Shown here: positions 7,088 through 14,385 of the stretch, piece after piece
Numbering within the stretch: position 1 is the stretch's first letter
How the letters are laid out: each line of letters opens with the position of its first letter
Origin: Thioalkalivibrio sp. ALMg11
GTDB taxonomy: Bacteria; Pseudomonadota; Gammaproteobacteria; Ectothiorhodospirales; Ectothiorhodospiraceae
Length of the DNA: 64,000 nucleotides
Assembly: GCF_000377905.1 (NCBI RefSeq)
Contig: NZ_KB898873.1
Location: 186,001-250,000 of the forward strand
Direction of reading: 5' to 3'
Program-made: the position numbers and the translations under genes
Notes under the pieces: generated by a model
Database searches by the model: none
The model's input: the letters and a program-made list of their open reading frames with translations, nothing else
What the model was told of the DNA's origin: nothing

Positions 7088-7618
7088 TTACCCCTGCGCC
7101 TCCCCGTCTTCCACCTCGATCATGCTGGCAACTTCCAGCATTTCCTCATTGGTGAGGCGCTGGAACATCATGCCGAGGACGATCTTCACCTGGCGGGGCG
7201 TATTGGCCCAATCCTCATCGGTAGGGGCAAGGCCGCGCCACTCAGGATGCCGGGACATCGAGGCGTAGACCTGTCGGATCGAGGCGTCGATCGTCTCCTC
7301 CTCTCCCACGATGAAGTCTTCCGGGCGGAGGACTTCCGCGAGCATAAGCACCTGGGCGAACGGGATGCCGAGGAAGCGCCCCATGCTGCGGAGCTTTTCG
7401 TCCGTGATCTTGCTGATGTCCCGCCCACCGTTAAGGATCAGGGTGAGGTAGGAGTAGGTGATGCCGATGGCGTCCGCCAACTTGTAGCGGTCCATTTCCA
7501 GCTCCTCCGCTCGCTCCAGCAGTGCTTTCGTGAGCGCAGAGCCTTTGATGTGGCCGGTGGGAGCCGCGCCACCTCCATCTTCACCCGTCTTCTCTTTGGA
7601 ACTGCCTTTGGGGGCCAT
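7088..7618 (-). CDS. XRE-family transcriptional regulator
   Basis: A 176-residue protein with a Cro/CI-type helix-turn-helix at about residues 36-95 (RYKLADAIGITYSYLTLIL, the recognition part being GITYSYL). The N-terminal 25 residues are polar and probably disordered; the C-terminal 75 residues include an acidic and helical segment. AGGA lies upstream of the ATG. It is divergent from the 8-17 kb gene series, and a perfect inverted repeat (7685-7709) lies in the shared upstream region. It is therefore a likely regulator of itself and of that series, which is inference from position. Confidence 0.85.
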   Translation of the reverse strand: MAPKGSSKEKTGEDGGGAAPTGHIKGSALTKALLERAEELEMDRYKLADAIGITYSYLTLILNGGRDISKITDEKLRSMGRFLGIPFAQVLMLAEVLRPEDFIVGEEETIDASIRQVYASMSRHPEWRGLAPTDEDWANTPRQVKIVLGMMFQRLTNEEMLEVASMIEVEDGEAQG

Positions 7619-7684
7619 GCGTCGTTCCTTTGTTTCTGGATAAAAGGGCGGCTTCTCGATTCGCCGCCGTTGGGGGTTCGGTCG

Positions 7685-7709
7685 GGAAACGCGCTACATA
7701 AGCGTTTCC
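7685..7709. promoter_or_regulatory. perfect inverted repeat, candidate operator for the XRE protein
   Basis: GGAAACGC (7685-7692) and GCGTTTCC (7702-7709) flank a nine-base A/T-rich spacer containing TACATA. The 25-bp palindrome lies 67 bases upstream of the XRE start, a usual place for an autoregulatory operator. Confidence 0.5.
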
Positions 7710-7955
7710 TGTTGTAATTTTTCCATCGCCTCTCGGTGCATTGTATCTACAAACTGCGTACACGACATCACTTCCAGACACCCGAAGGTATTGATTTCTA
7801 CACGTTCTGGCGGTTTTGTTGCAGATTCGAGGTTTTGCAGCCCTGCCCTGGAGCCGTCTGCGCTCGCTCCTAACGAGAGCGAGAGGCTTGGCGAGTCAAT
7901 CAGTTACAGGGTCACAGGCATAGTGACCGGGGAACGGTCGGGGTCTCCCGGCGAT

Positions 7956-7984
7956 CCCGCCAATTCTCTCGGGCGGGTTTCTTT
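7956..7984 (+). terminator. leader terminator (module 1)
   Basis: CCCGCC (7956-7961) pairs with GGGCGGG (7971-7977), followed by TTTCTTT. It is the only module terminator with no co-directional gene before it, so it looks like an attenuator. Confidence 0.7.
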
Positions 7985-7996
7985 CGTCCGGCAATT

Positions 7997-8038
7997 CCTT
8001 CTCGAAGCAGGCCATTTCGGCCTTGCACGAAGAAGGAG
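7997..8038 (+). promoter_or_regulatory. Shine-Dalgarno hairpin (module 1)
   Basis: CCTTCT (7997-8002) pairs with AGAAGG (8031-8036), and GCAGGCC pairs with GGCCTTGC with one bulged base. The Shine-Dalgarno AAGGAG overlaps the 3' arm. Relative to most copies CGT became TCT on the left and the right arm changed to match. Confidence 0.7.
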
Positions 8039-8044
8039 ATCGCT

Positions 8045-9880
8045 ATGACGCAATCCACCATGCAGCAGTCCCTCGGTGTGACCGCGACCATGATGGTTGA
8101 GCAGATCAACCGTCAGGGGAGCGGCAACATCCGCGTTTCCGTGGATCGGTATGCCGCTACGGCTTCGACGGATGGCAACCACATCTGTCTGCCGGTCGTG
8201 GAGGACGACAAGCGCTTCATCGCGCTTGCGTATCTCGGCCACGAGGCCAGCCATGCTCGGGTGACCGACATGAAAGCCTTTCGTGCATTCGCGAAGCAGG
8301 GTCCGCTCCACCAGGGGGTTCTCAACATCATCGAGGACATCCGTATCGAGCGGAGCATCGTTCGCGTCTACCCCGGCCTTCGCAACCTTCTGGGGCAACT
8401 CGTAGCTCATTTGGTGCAGGAAGGCACGATGGGCACAACGGATGGGGAAAAGCACCCGGTTGTCGTTTTCGTCAACTGGCTGCTCCACACCCGCCGCGCC
8501 TGGGTGCTCCGGCAATCCGCTCTCGATGACATCGCCAAGGAAGACGACGCGCTCGCGCGTTCAATCCTGGGTGACGACATCATGGATCGGGCCGAGGGGA
8601 TTCTTGAGTGCTTGCCCACAATGGGCCTGGACTTCAAGGCAACGGCGGAAGCCGTTGCGGTCGCTGAGCAGATCATCGACCTCATTCGTGAGGCCGAGGA
8701 GCAGCACAACGACCAGTCCCAGCAGGAGGAGCAGAAGGGCGACTCCGGTGACGACCAGGACCAGGGTGAAAGCCAAGGTTCCGGTCAGGGCTCTCAGGAT
8801 GAGGGCTCAAGCGGCGACGCGGAAGGTGACTCAGGAAGCTCCAGTGAATCGGATGCTGGTGAGGGCTCGGATTCGGGTTCTGACTCCGGTGACTCCGGTT
8901 CCAGCGAGGGCTCCGACTCCGGGAAGGAAGACGATCTTGAGCAGAATGGCGGCAAGTCCAGCCGGAAGTTCAAGAAGATCGTCCAGCCGTGGATCAACAC
9001 GCCGGTACCGGATACGGACCTTGGTGACGTTCTCCAGAAGCACGGTCACCTGGACCGCAGCGGGAGCCCGGATGTAGAGCTGAAGGACACCTTCTCGTTT
9101 GCAAGGTTCTCCCATCTGCCAACCTACACCGGGGAAACCCGAGGGGTGCTGGCTGCGGAGGCAAGCGCTCTCGCGGGCGCTGTTCGACGTAGCCTGCGGG
9201 CTCTGCTGGAGGGTCAGGCTCGAAACCGCCGCGATCCGCGTCGGCAAGGGCGCCTCAGCAGTGGCTCTCTGCCAACGGTGATGACCGGGAACCATCGGGT
9301 CTTCTACCGGGAGGAGTTTGCGCGCGCGCAGTCTTGCGCAATCCATATCCTGCTGGATGTTTCCGGGAGCATGACAGCCGCCGAATCGGAACGCGGTTTC
9401 TCGCTGATGGCCGAATCCGTCATTGCGACACACGCGATGATGGAGGCTCTGGAGCCCCTGAAGGGGGTCCGCTCAGCACTGTCCGTTTTCCCGAACGGAG
9501 AGGAGATGGAGGTCTGGAGTCCTGTTCCCTTCTCCGAGACGTTCTCGGGGGTCAAAAGGAAGCGGGCTGCAAGCCTGTACCCGGCAGCAGGAGGGGTTTG
9601 TACGCCAATGCTCCAATCGCTGCGGGCTGTCGCGGGAAATCTGCTTGCTCAACCCGAGCAGCGGAAGATTGCGATAGTCGTGACCGATGGTGAGCCGGAT
9701 CGCACGGGTGAATGCCCGGCTGAGGCGGTCGAGGAGGTCCGAAAGATGGGCGTCTCCGTATTCGGCGTCGGTCTGGGCGTTGATCTGTCCCCGATTTTCG
9801 GGGATCAGTACGTCACCGTGGATAAACTGGAAGCCCTTTCGGGCGAGCTGAGAAAGGCGGCAAGGACCGTCCTGCGTTGA
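8045..9880 (+). CDS. CobT-like VWA protein with HExxH motif
   Basis: A 611-residue protein with an N-terminal metallopeptidase-like part and a C-terminal von Willebrand A domain. HEASH (residues 66-70) is an exact HExxH motif, and LNIIEDIRIER about 30 residues on could give the third zinc ligand. Residues about 220-300 are an acidic Ser/Asp/Glu/Gly low-complexity linker. The VWA metal site is DVSGS, with Asp438, Ser440 and Ser442. This layout matches CobT-like subunits that work with MoxR/CobS-type ATPases, and such an ATPase is encoded at 14386. A DUF3150 gene completes the trio seen on several integrative elements. The substrate is unknown; no cobalamin genes are nearby, so cobaltochelatase activity is unlikely. 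Confidence 0.82.
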   Translation: MTQSTMQQSLGVTATMMVEQINRQGSGNIRVSVDRYAATASTDGNHICLPVVEDDKRFIALAYLGHEASHARVTDMKAFRAFAKQGPLHQGVLNIIEDIRIERSIVRVYPGLRNLLGQLVAHLVQEGTMGTTDGEKHPVVVFVNWLLHTRRAWVLRQSALDDIAKEDDALARSILGDDIMDRAEGILECLPTMGLDFKATAEAVAVAEQIIDLIREAEEQHNDQSQQEEQKGDSGDDQDQGESQGSGQGSQDEGSSGDAEGDSGSSSESDAGEGSDSGSDSGDSGSSEGSDSGKEDDLEQNGGKSSRKFKKIVQPWINTPVPDTDLGDVLQKHGHLDRSGSPDVELKDTFSFARFSHLPTYTGETRGVLAAEASALAGAVRRSLRALLEGQARNRRDPRRQGRLSSGSLPTVMTGNHRVFYREEFARAQSCAIHILLDVSGSMTAAESERGFSLMAESVIATHAMMEALEPLKGVRSALSVFPNGEEMEVWSPVPFSETFSGVKRKRAASLYPAAGGVCTPMLQSLRAVAGNLLAQPEQRKIAIVVTDGEPDRTGECPAEAVEEVRKMGVSVFGVGLGVDLSPIFGDQYVTVDKLEALSGELRKAARTVLR

Positions 9881-9886
9881 AACCAC

Positions 9887-9921
9887 ACCCACCCTCGGCT
9901 CTGCCTTGGGTGGGTTTTTTT
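9887..9921 (+). terminator. terminator (module 2)
   Basis: ACCCACCC (9887-9894) pairs with GGGTGGGT (9908-9915) followed by a seven-T run. Confidence 0.85.
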
Positions 9922-9932
9922 ATGGGCTCAAT

Positions 9933-9976
9933 CCTCCGGTGAAGCAGGCCATTTCGGCCCTGCATACCCGAAGGAG
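9933..9976 (+). promoter_or_regulatory. Shine-Dalgarno hairpin (module 2)
   Basis: CCTCCGG (9933-9939) pairs with CCGAAGG (9968-9974), six of seven positions; inner arms are GCAGGCC and GGCCCTGC. AAGGAG lies in the 3' arm. Confidence 0.65.
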
Positions 9977-9983
9977 AAAAACC

Positions 9984-10214
9984 ATGGCTGGATTCGATGA
10001 AACGAACGTGATGGCACTGCTCGACAACGTGACGGGGCTCGACGAAGACACCGCAAACGTGCTGGGACAGGTCGAAAACATGCTCTCTCGCGTAGCCTTC
10101 GAGTGCCACGAAATGTTGTCGAAAATCGAGCGGGAAGGTATCCAGCAGTCGGAAGGCGGGGAACTCGCTCTCGCCCTCGAAATACTGCGCAAGATGAAGG
10201 ACTACCGGCGATGA
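9984..10214 (+). CDS. hypothetical protein, 76 aa
   Basis: No family recognised. A small acidic, wholly helical-looking protein (ETNVMALLDNVTGLDEDT, then SRVAFECHEMLSKIE) ending in KMKDYRR. The start ATG at 9984 follows AAGGAG; a longer frame runs back through the hairpin and is rejected. No membrane segment or cysteine motif. It stands alone between two leader modules. Confidence 0.75.
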   Translation: MAGFDETNVMALLDNVTGLDEDTANVLGQVENMLSRVAFECHEMLSKIEREGIQQSEGGELALALEILRKMKDYRR

Positions 10215-10240
10215 GCCGCCCGGAACTGCGCTGAAACCAA

Positions 10241-10273
10241 CCCGCCCTGGCTTTGCCAATGGCGGGTTTTTTT
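10241..10273 (+). terminator. terminator (module 3)
   Basis: CCCGCC (10241-10246) pairs with GGCGGG (10261-10266), with an inner TGGC/GCCA stem, followed by seven Ts. Confidence 0.88.
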
Positions 10274-10284
10274 ATGCCCGCAAT

Positions 10285-10326
10285 CCTCTCGTGAAGCAGG
10301 CCATTCCGGCCCTGCATCGTGAGGAG
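10285..10326 (+). promoter_or_regulatory. Shine-Dalgarno hairpin (module 3)
   Basis: CCTCTCG pairs with CGTGAGG with one T-T mismatch; inner arms GCAGGCC/GGCCCTGC. Here the Shine-Dalgarno is GAGGAG, and its partner changed from CCTTC to CCTC. Confidence 0.65.
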
Positions 10327-10333
10327 AAAGAGC

Positions 10334-10765
10334 ATGATCGACTTCGATTACACCTGCTATGCGGTCGTTACCGAGCGCGACACGACCAACCCGTTCCTGA
10401 GTGGAGGGGCGACCCTGATCGAGACGCACATCAAGGATGCCCAGCGCCTCGGGGATCAGCAGTCGCGGGCGTACCGTTTACAAGGGCCGATTGGTGGAGG
10501 CTACGGCCGCACCCTGGTCGTAGAGCTTGCGGCGATCGACCAGCGCGAGATCGACGCTGGCCTTTCACAGCGGCCGTCGCATGACGGGAGCGTGCTGTAC
10601 GCACCGGCCGTCTGGGATGCCAACGACCCGGATGGCCCCCTCATCCTCGAAACCCAAATCCGGGATGCCAGTTCGCTCAAGAAACAGCTAGAGCGAATCG
10701 AATGGCTCAGGAGCCAGGGGTCAAAAGACCTGCTGGATTCGAGAATCCTGCGATTCCACGTTTGA
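10334..10765 (+). CDS. hypothetical protein, 143 aa
   Basis: No family recognised. The start ATG at 10334 is eight bases after GAGGAG. The protein is soluble with mixed beta and helix (TCYAVVTERD; GRTLVVELAAIDQREIDAG; SLKKQLERIEWL). No catalytic pattern or export signal seen. It lies between modules 3 and 4 of the series. Confidence 0.75.
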   Translation: MIDFDYTCYAVVTERDTTNPFLSGGATLIETHIKDAQRLGDQQSRAYRLQGPIGGGYGRTLVVELAAIDQREIDAGLSQRPSHDGSVLYAPAVWDANDPDGPLILETQIRDASSLKKQLERIEWLRSQGSKDLLDSRILRFHV

Positions 10766-10788
10766 CGGCTCAGGCCACGAAGAAACCG

Positions 10789-10821
10789 CCCGCCCTGGCT
10801 TTGCCAGCGGCGGGTTTTTTT
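10789..10821 (+). terminator. terminator (module 4)
   Basis: CCCGCC (10789-10794) pairs with GGCGGG (10809-10814), inner stem TGGC/GCCA, then seven Ts. Confidence 0.88.
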
Positions 10822-10833
10822 GTGGGCGCAATT

Positions 10834-10875
10834 CCTTCGCGAAGCAGGCCATTCCGGTCCTGCATGACGAAGGAA
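10834..10875 (+). promoter_or_regulatory. Shine-Dalgarno hairpin (module 4)
   Basis: CCTTCG (10834-10839) pairs with CGAAGG (10868-10873); inner GCAGGCC pairs with GGTCCTGC around a bulged T. The Shine-Dalgarno AAGGA overlaps the right arm. Confidence 0.68.
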
Positions 10876-10881
10876 AAGACG

Positions 10882-12603
10882 ATGATTGACTCGTTGCAGT
10901 TCTATCCAACCCCGAAGTCCCTGGCCGAGAAGGCTTGGTCCATGTTCCGGGAACGCGATTTCACTCGCGTCCTGGAGCCCTCCGCCGGAAACGGCGACCT
11001 GTTGGCTGCCGCGCCCTCGAATGGGTGGATGGGGAGAACCCCCATCGACTGCATCGAGATCGACATTACCCGACACCCGCGTTTGCGGGAGGAAGGGTAC
11101 TCGGTCGTTGGGCTCGACTTCCTCCAGTTCGACTCCGGTTCCATGTACAGCCACATCATCCTCAACCCGCCCTTTGCCCAGGGCGCGCTTCATGCGCTGA
11201 AGGCGTGGGATTCCCTATGGGATGGGGAGGTGGTCGCGATCCTCAACGCCGAGACGATCCGTAACCCGTGCTCGAAAGAGCGGCGGCGGCTCGTCCGGCT
11301 CGTGGAGGCTCACGGCGAAGTGGAGTTCGTGGAGGCGGCGTTTGCCGAGGACGACTCCATGCGGAAAACCAACGTCGAGGTGGCGCTGGTGTATCTGCGG
11401 AAGAACGCCGACCTGGAGCACGACCTGGCCGGGACCATCATGGAAGACCTTGAACGGGACTCCATGACGGCCGCAGGGCTCGCCAGCGGCTATCACGAGC
11501 CGCAAGAGCTGGCATTGGGCGCCTCGACCATCGAGAACGCCGTGACGGCCTTCAACGCGGCCGTGAGGGCGTCTCGTGAGTCGGTCTTCGCGGATGCGAG
11601 GGCTCAGCGGTACAAGGCCCGGCTGGGGCGTTCGATGGGCGCTGTGACAGGCGGGTATTGCGATGACGCCTTCGGGGACCGCTCCTCTGTGGAGTATGTA
11701 CGGCGTGAGCTGTTCAAGCGCTACGAAGACCTGAAGGACCGCGCGTGGACCGGGATTCTCCGATCCTCGCGCGTGACGGACCGGCTCTCGTCGGCCGGGC
11801 AGAAGCAGGTCGAGTCGCAATTCGCCCAGATCAAGACCCTGGAGTTCACCGTGAGCAACATCTACGGGTTCCTCTTGGGAGTGATCGAGAACCAGGGCGA
11901 CATCCAGCTCGAAATGGCGTGCAGCGTGTTCGATCAGATCACCCGGTATCACTCGGATAATGCCGTGTACTACCGGGGGTGGAAGTCGAACGATCGTCAC
12001 AGGGAGGCCGGAATGCGGATCAAGATGACCCGCTTCATCCTTCCGGGCCACAACTGCGAGCCATGGCGGACCGGGATTTCCTGGGACTCCCAGCGGCTAC
12101 TCAGTGACTTCGACAAGGTGTTTGCCATGCTCGATGGCAAGCAAAAGCCGGAGTACGGCATCGCGGAAGCCTTCGACCAGGAGTTCGAGGCATTGAAGGA
12201 CGGCGAGCGTATCCAGAGTTCGTACTTCGATCTCCGGTACTACCCTGGCGCCGGGACGATCCACTTCTTCCCCCGCAACAAGGAGGTAGTGGACCGCCTC
12301 AACCGCTTGGTCGGACGGCATCGCGAGTGGCTGCCGCCGGAAGATGCTCGCGTCAGCGAGGACTTCTGGCTTCAGTACGAGAAGGCGGAGCGCTTCGACA
12401 AGGAGCTGCGTGAGGAGGTCCGGAAGGCCCCCGTGGACCGCTCTTTCTGGGGTTCGCCGTTCGATCAGGTTTGTTCTGCGCACGAGGATCGACGGAACCA
12501 CGGAAGCGAAGTAGTGGACCAGGCGCTCGGGCGCGTGCTCGAACGCCATGGCATTGACGTGGATAAGGCGCTTGAAGCGCCCCAGAAGCGTCTCACTGCA
12601 TGA
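10882..12603 (+). CDS. DUF4942-type protein with N6-adenine methyltransferase-like domain
   Basis: A 573-residue protein. The N-terminal 190 residues form a class I SAM-dependent methyltransferase: motif I is VLEPSAGNGDLL near residue 32, the acidic SAM loop ends CIEIDIT, and the catalytic motif is LNPPF near residue 95, as in N6-adenine DNA methyltransferases of the NPP(F/Y) type. The remaining 380 residues match the DUF4942 pattern as I know it (helical region, then RYHSDNAVYYRGWKSN and YYPGAGTIHFFP). Such proteins are frequent on integrative conjugative elements and may protect element DNA. No restriction endonuclease gene is adjacent. The start is the ATG at 10882; an ATG inside the hairpin is also in frame but lacks a Shine-Dalgarno. 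Confidence 0.8.
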   Translation: MIDSLQFYPTPKSLAEKAWSMFRERDFTRVLEPSAGNGDLLAAAPSNGWMGRTPIDCIEIDITRHPRLREEGYSVVGLDFLQFDSGSMYSHIILNPPFAQGALHALKAWDSLWDGEVVAILNAETIRNPCSKERRRLVRLVEAHGEVEFVEAAFAEDDSMRKTNVEVALVYLRKNADLEHDLAGTIMEDLERDSMTAAGLASGYHEPQELALGASTIENAVTAFNAAVRASRESVFADARAQRYKARLGRSMGAVTGGYCDDAFGDRSSVEYVRRELFKRYEDLKDRAWTGILRSSRVTDRLSSAGQKQVESQFAQIKTLEFTVSNIYGFLLGVIENQGDIQLEMACSVFDQITRYHSDNAVYYRGWKSNDRHREAGMRIKMTRFILPGHNCEPWRTGISWDSQRLLSDFDKVFAMLDGKQKPEYGIAEAFDQEFEALKDGERIQSSYFDLRYYPGAGTIHFFPRNKEVVDRLNRLVGRHREWLPPEDARVSEDFWLQYEKAERFDKELREEVRKAPVDRSFWGSPFDQVCSAHEDRRNHGSEVVDQALGRVLERHGIDVDKALEAPQKRLTA

Positions 12604-12611
12604 CGACCACA

Positions 12612-12644
12612 CCCGCCCTGGCTTTGCCTGCGGCGGGTTTTTTT
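12612..12644 (+). terminator. terminator (module 5)
   Basis: CCCGCC (12612-12617) pairs with GGCGGG (12632-12637), then seven Ts. Confidence 0.88.
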
Positions 12645-12655
12645 GTGCCCGCAAT

Positions 12656-12702
12656 CCCTTCGTGAAGCCGCGCCATCCCGGCCCGGCACCATTACGGAGG
12701 TA
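12656..12702 (+). promoter_or_regulatory. Shine-Dalgarno hairpin (module 5)
   Basis: CCTTCGT pairs with ACGGAGG through one G-T wobble. The inner stem is changed on both sides, GCCGCGCC with GGCCCGGC, keeping seven of eight pairs: a compensated variant. Confidence 0.68.
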
Positions 12703-12708
12703 TCGCCT

Positions 12709-12930
12709 ATGAAGAAACTGACCCAGCGCCTCGGGGCTCGTGTGGCGGGAGCCCTGACGCGCAAACAGCTCAAGCGGCTGTTCCGCCCGCTGCCGCAGGC
12801 AGCGATGGCCGCCACCGTCTTCCTGTTCGGGAAGATGGTCTACGAAGGGGCGTTTGACCCCCTGGCCCTGCTGCTGGCCGTGCTCGCCGTTTTCGTGCTG
12901 CAAGTCCTGTTGTACGACAACGATGAGTGA
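12709..12930 (+). CDS. small membrane protein, 73 aa
   Basis: A basic N-terminus (about 27 residues, many Arg and Lys) precedes a hydrophobic stretch at roughly residues 30-45 and a second, longer one at 49-68 (PLALLLAVLAVFVLQVLL), with an acidic tail DNDE. Two membrane segments or one re-entrant plus one are likely. No family recognised. The start at 12709 follows GGAGG eight bases upstream. Confidence 0.72.
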   Translation: MKKLTQRLGARVAGALTRKQLKRLFRPLPQAAMAATVFLFGKMVYEGAFDPLALLLAVLAVFVLQVLLYDNDE

Positions 12931-12966
12931 CGGGCGAAGTGCTAAAATCGTGAGAGGAAGACAACC

Positions 12967-13101
12967 ATGAATGTCGATATGAGCAATCTGTCCATCGCAA
13001 TCGTCGCCGCCACGGTCGCCGTAATCGCGGCGTATTTTGGCCTTATGCGGCTCGGGAAGTGGGCTGAGAAAAAGCACGAGAAGCTGAAACACGAGAGCTG
13101 A
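12967..13101 (+). CDS. single-pass membrane miniprotein, 44 aa
   Basis: A short gene starting at the ATG at 12967, with AGAGGAAG upstream. It encodes a short polar N-terminus, one hydrophobic segment (SIAIVAATVAVIAAYFGLM, residues about 8-26) and a Lys/Glu/His-rich cytoplasmic tail. It is the only gene of the series without its own leader module: it follows the 73-residue membrane protein by 36 bases, so the two form a pair. Confidence 0.6.
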   Translation: MNVDMSNLSIAIVAATVAVIAAYFGLMRLGKWAEKKHEKLKHES

Positions 13102-13131
13102 CGGCCTATTCTCCCCGCAACGGAACCAGCA

Positions 13132-13164
13132 CCCGCCCAGGTACTACCTGTGGCGGGTTTTTTT
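13132..13164 (+). terminator. terminator (module 6)
   Basis: CCCGCC (13132-13137) pairs with GGCGGG (13152-13157) and seven Ts follow. The inner stem is CAGGT/ACCTG where other copies have TGGC/GCCA, so inner pairing is conserved despite sequence change. Confidence 0.88.
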
Positions 13165-13175
13165 GTGCCTGCAAT

Positions 13176-13219
13176 CCCTTCGTGAAGCCCGCCAATTCCG
13201 GTGCGGCATGAAGAAGGAG
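13176..13219 (+). promoter_or_regulatory. Shine-Dalgarno hairpin (module 6)
   Basis: CCTTC pairs with GAAGG (13213-13217). The inner stem is GCCCGCC with GGTGCGGC: all seven pairs can form around one bulged C, including one G-T wobble, though most bases differ from the commonest copy. Confidence 0.65.
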
Positions 13220-13226
13220 CAAGGCC

Positions 13227-14267
13227 ATGAGCAATTCCAACAACTCCGTGACCGTCACCGAGGCAATCTCGGTTGTGACCCTCGACATTTCCACCTGGTC
13301 GGGCGGCGTCACCATGAAGCAGGGGGAGCTTGGCGTCACGCTTCCGGAGAAGGCGTTTACTCGCGGCCGGAAGATGCTGGTGAAGCCGGAAACCCTGAAC
13401 CCCGCCCTGACGCTTCGGCGTCGTGCGCGGGATCGGTGCCTGAAAGTCGGCACTCGCTTCCTCGGAGGCTTCGCTGTCCCGAAGGAAGCCCTCCCCGATC
13501 TCCTCGTGGACCTCGCTGCGATGCAGACCGAGTTCAACGACTTCGTGGAGGACTTCGTGCAGCGATTGACCAAGGAGGTCGATGAATGGGTCGATCAGGA
13601 CTGGTGTACCGACGAAATGGAGGACGCCATCCGCCGAGGTGTCCCGAGCGCGAACACGCTTCGCAATCGCTTCGGGTTCGACTACGGGGTGTTCAACATC
13701 CAGCCTTCCGATGAGGAACCGGAGAACCTGAGCCGTCACGCCGAAGGGATGAGCGGGTCGGTTTTCCGGGAGGTCGCCCAGGCGGCCGAGCGCGTCTACG
13801 ACGACTTCATCGAGGGTTCCCGCAACCGCGATGAGCCTCGGTTGACCCAGCGGTTGATCCGGGGCTCGATCACGAGCCTGCGGGACAAACTCTCGGGTCT
13901 GGAGTTCGTGGACAAGCGGATTCCGCCGATCGTGATGGAGCTGGACGATGTGCTGGGACGGATGCCCTCGAAGGGTGACATCACCGGGCAGAATCTCGGT
14001 GAGGTCGTGTCGATCCTGATTATCCTCTCCGATGAGGAGAAGATGCAGAAACTCGGCCAGGGGCTTCTCACCCGGCAGGAGTTTTTCCCGCATCAGATGG
14101 TCGGGAGCACGATTCCAGGCTCCTCCCCGAGCAATTCGGCCGACACCACGGCCGAAGCAGGCGAGGACGATGCTGAGGAGGGTGACACCGATCTTGGTGC
14201 CTCCATGCCTCCGCCCACTCCGAAGAAGCAGAACAGCGCTGGAAACAGCGTCTATGTGAGCTTCTAG
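13227..14267 (+). CDS. DUF3150-like protein
   Basis: A 346-residue soluble protein, mostly helical (RLTKEVDEWVDQDW; SVFREVAQAAERVYDDF). Length, helical content and position between a CobT-like VWA gene and a MoxR-type ATPase gene fit the DUF3150 family as I recall it; these three genes travel together on integrative conjugative elements. The N-terminus (VTEAISVVTLDISTWSGG) is typical of that family. The C-terminal 60 residues are acidic and low in complexity. Biochemical role unknown; a substrate adaptor or accessory subunit of the MoxR/VWA pair is one possibility. Confidence 0.7.
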   Translation: MSNSNNSVTVTEAISVVTLDISTWSGGVTMKQGELGVTLPEKAFTRGRKMLVKPETLNPALTLRRRARDRCLKVGTRFLGGFAVPKEALPDLLVDLAAMQTEFNDFVEDFVQRLTKEVDEWVDQDWCTDEMEDAIRRGVPSANTLRNRFGFDYGVFNIQPSDEEPENLSRHAEGMSGSVFREVAQAAERVYDDFIEGSRNRDEPRLTQRLIRGSITSLRDKLSGLEFVDKRIPPIVMELDDVLGRMPSKGDITGQNLGEVVSILIILSDEEKMQKLGQGLLTRQEFFPHQMVGSTIPGSSPSNSADTTAEAGEDDAEEGDTDLGASMPPPTPKKQNSAGNSVYVSF

Positions 14268-14290
14268 TCGAGGTCTATGACCACCAACCA

Positions 14291-14323
14291 CCCGCCCAGG
14301 CTTTGCCTGTGGCGGGTTTTTTT
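14291..14323 (+). terminator. terminator (module 7)
   Basis: CCCGCC (14291-14296) pairs with GGCGGG (14311-14316), inner CAGGC/GCCTG, then seven Ts. Confidence 0.88.
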
Positions 14324-14335
14324 ATGGCGGCAACT

Positions 14336-14377
14336 CCTTCGTGAAGCAGGCCATTCCGGTCCTGCGCCTCGAAGGAG
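14336..14377 (+). promoter_or_regulatory. Shine-Dalgarno hairpin (module 7)
   Basis: CCTTCG (14336-14341) pairs with CGAAGG (14370-14375); inner GCAGGCC pairs with GGTCCTGC around a bulged T. AAGGAG overlaps the right arm. Confidence 0.68.
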
Positions 14378-14385
14378 ATACCACC

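Larger units (their letters stand above)
7619..8044 (+). other. divergent regulatory region and long leader of the 8-17 kb series
   Basis: No gene is present. From left to right: the 25-bp palindrome, a small TTGTA-TC-TACAA repeat (7741-7752), a hairpin CTCGCTC/GAGCGAG (7863-7883), GGTCAC-N7-GTGACC near 7910-7928, then a terminator-like hairpin (7956-7984) and the Shine-Dalgarno hairpin (7997-8036). I could not pick a convincing -35/-10 pair. Since the gene to the left runs the other way, the terminator here cannot serve an upstream gene and must act in the leader. Confidence 0.6.

Noticed and set aside
8045-9880. Cobaltochelatase subunit CobT
   Set aside because: Only the general layout matches; no CobN or other cobalamin genes are near, and the HExxH part and element context point elsewhere.
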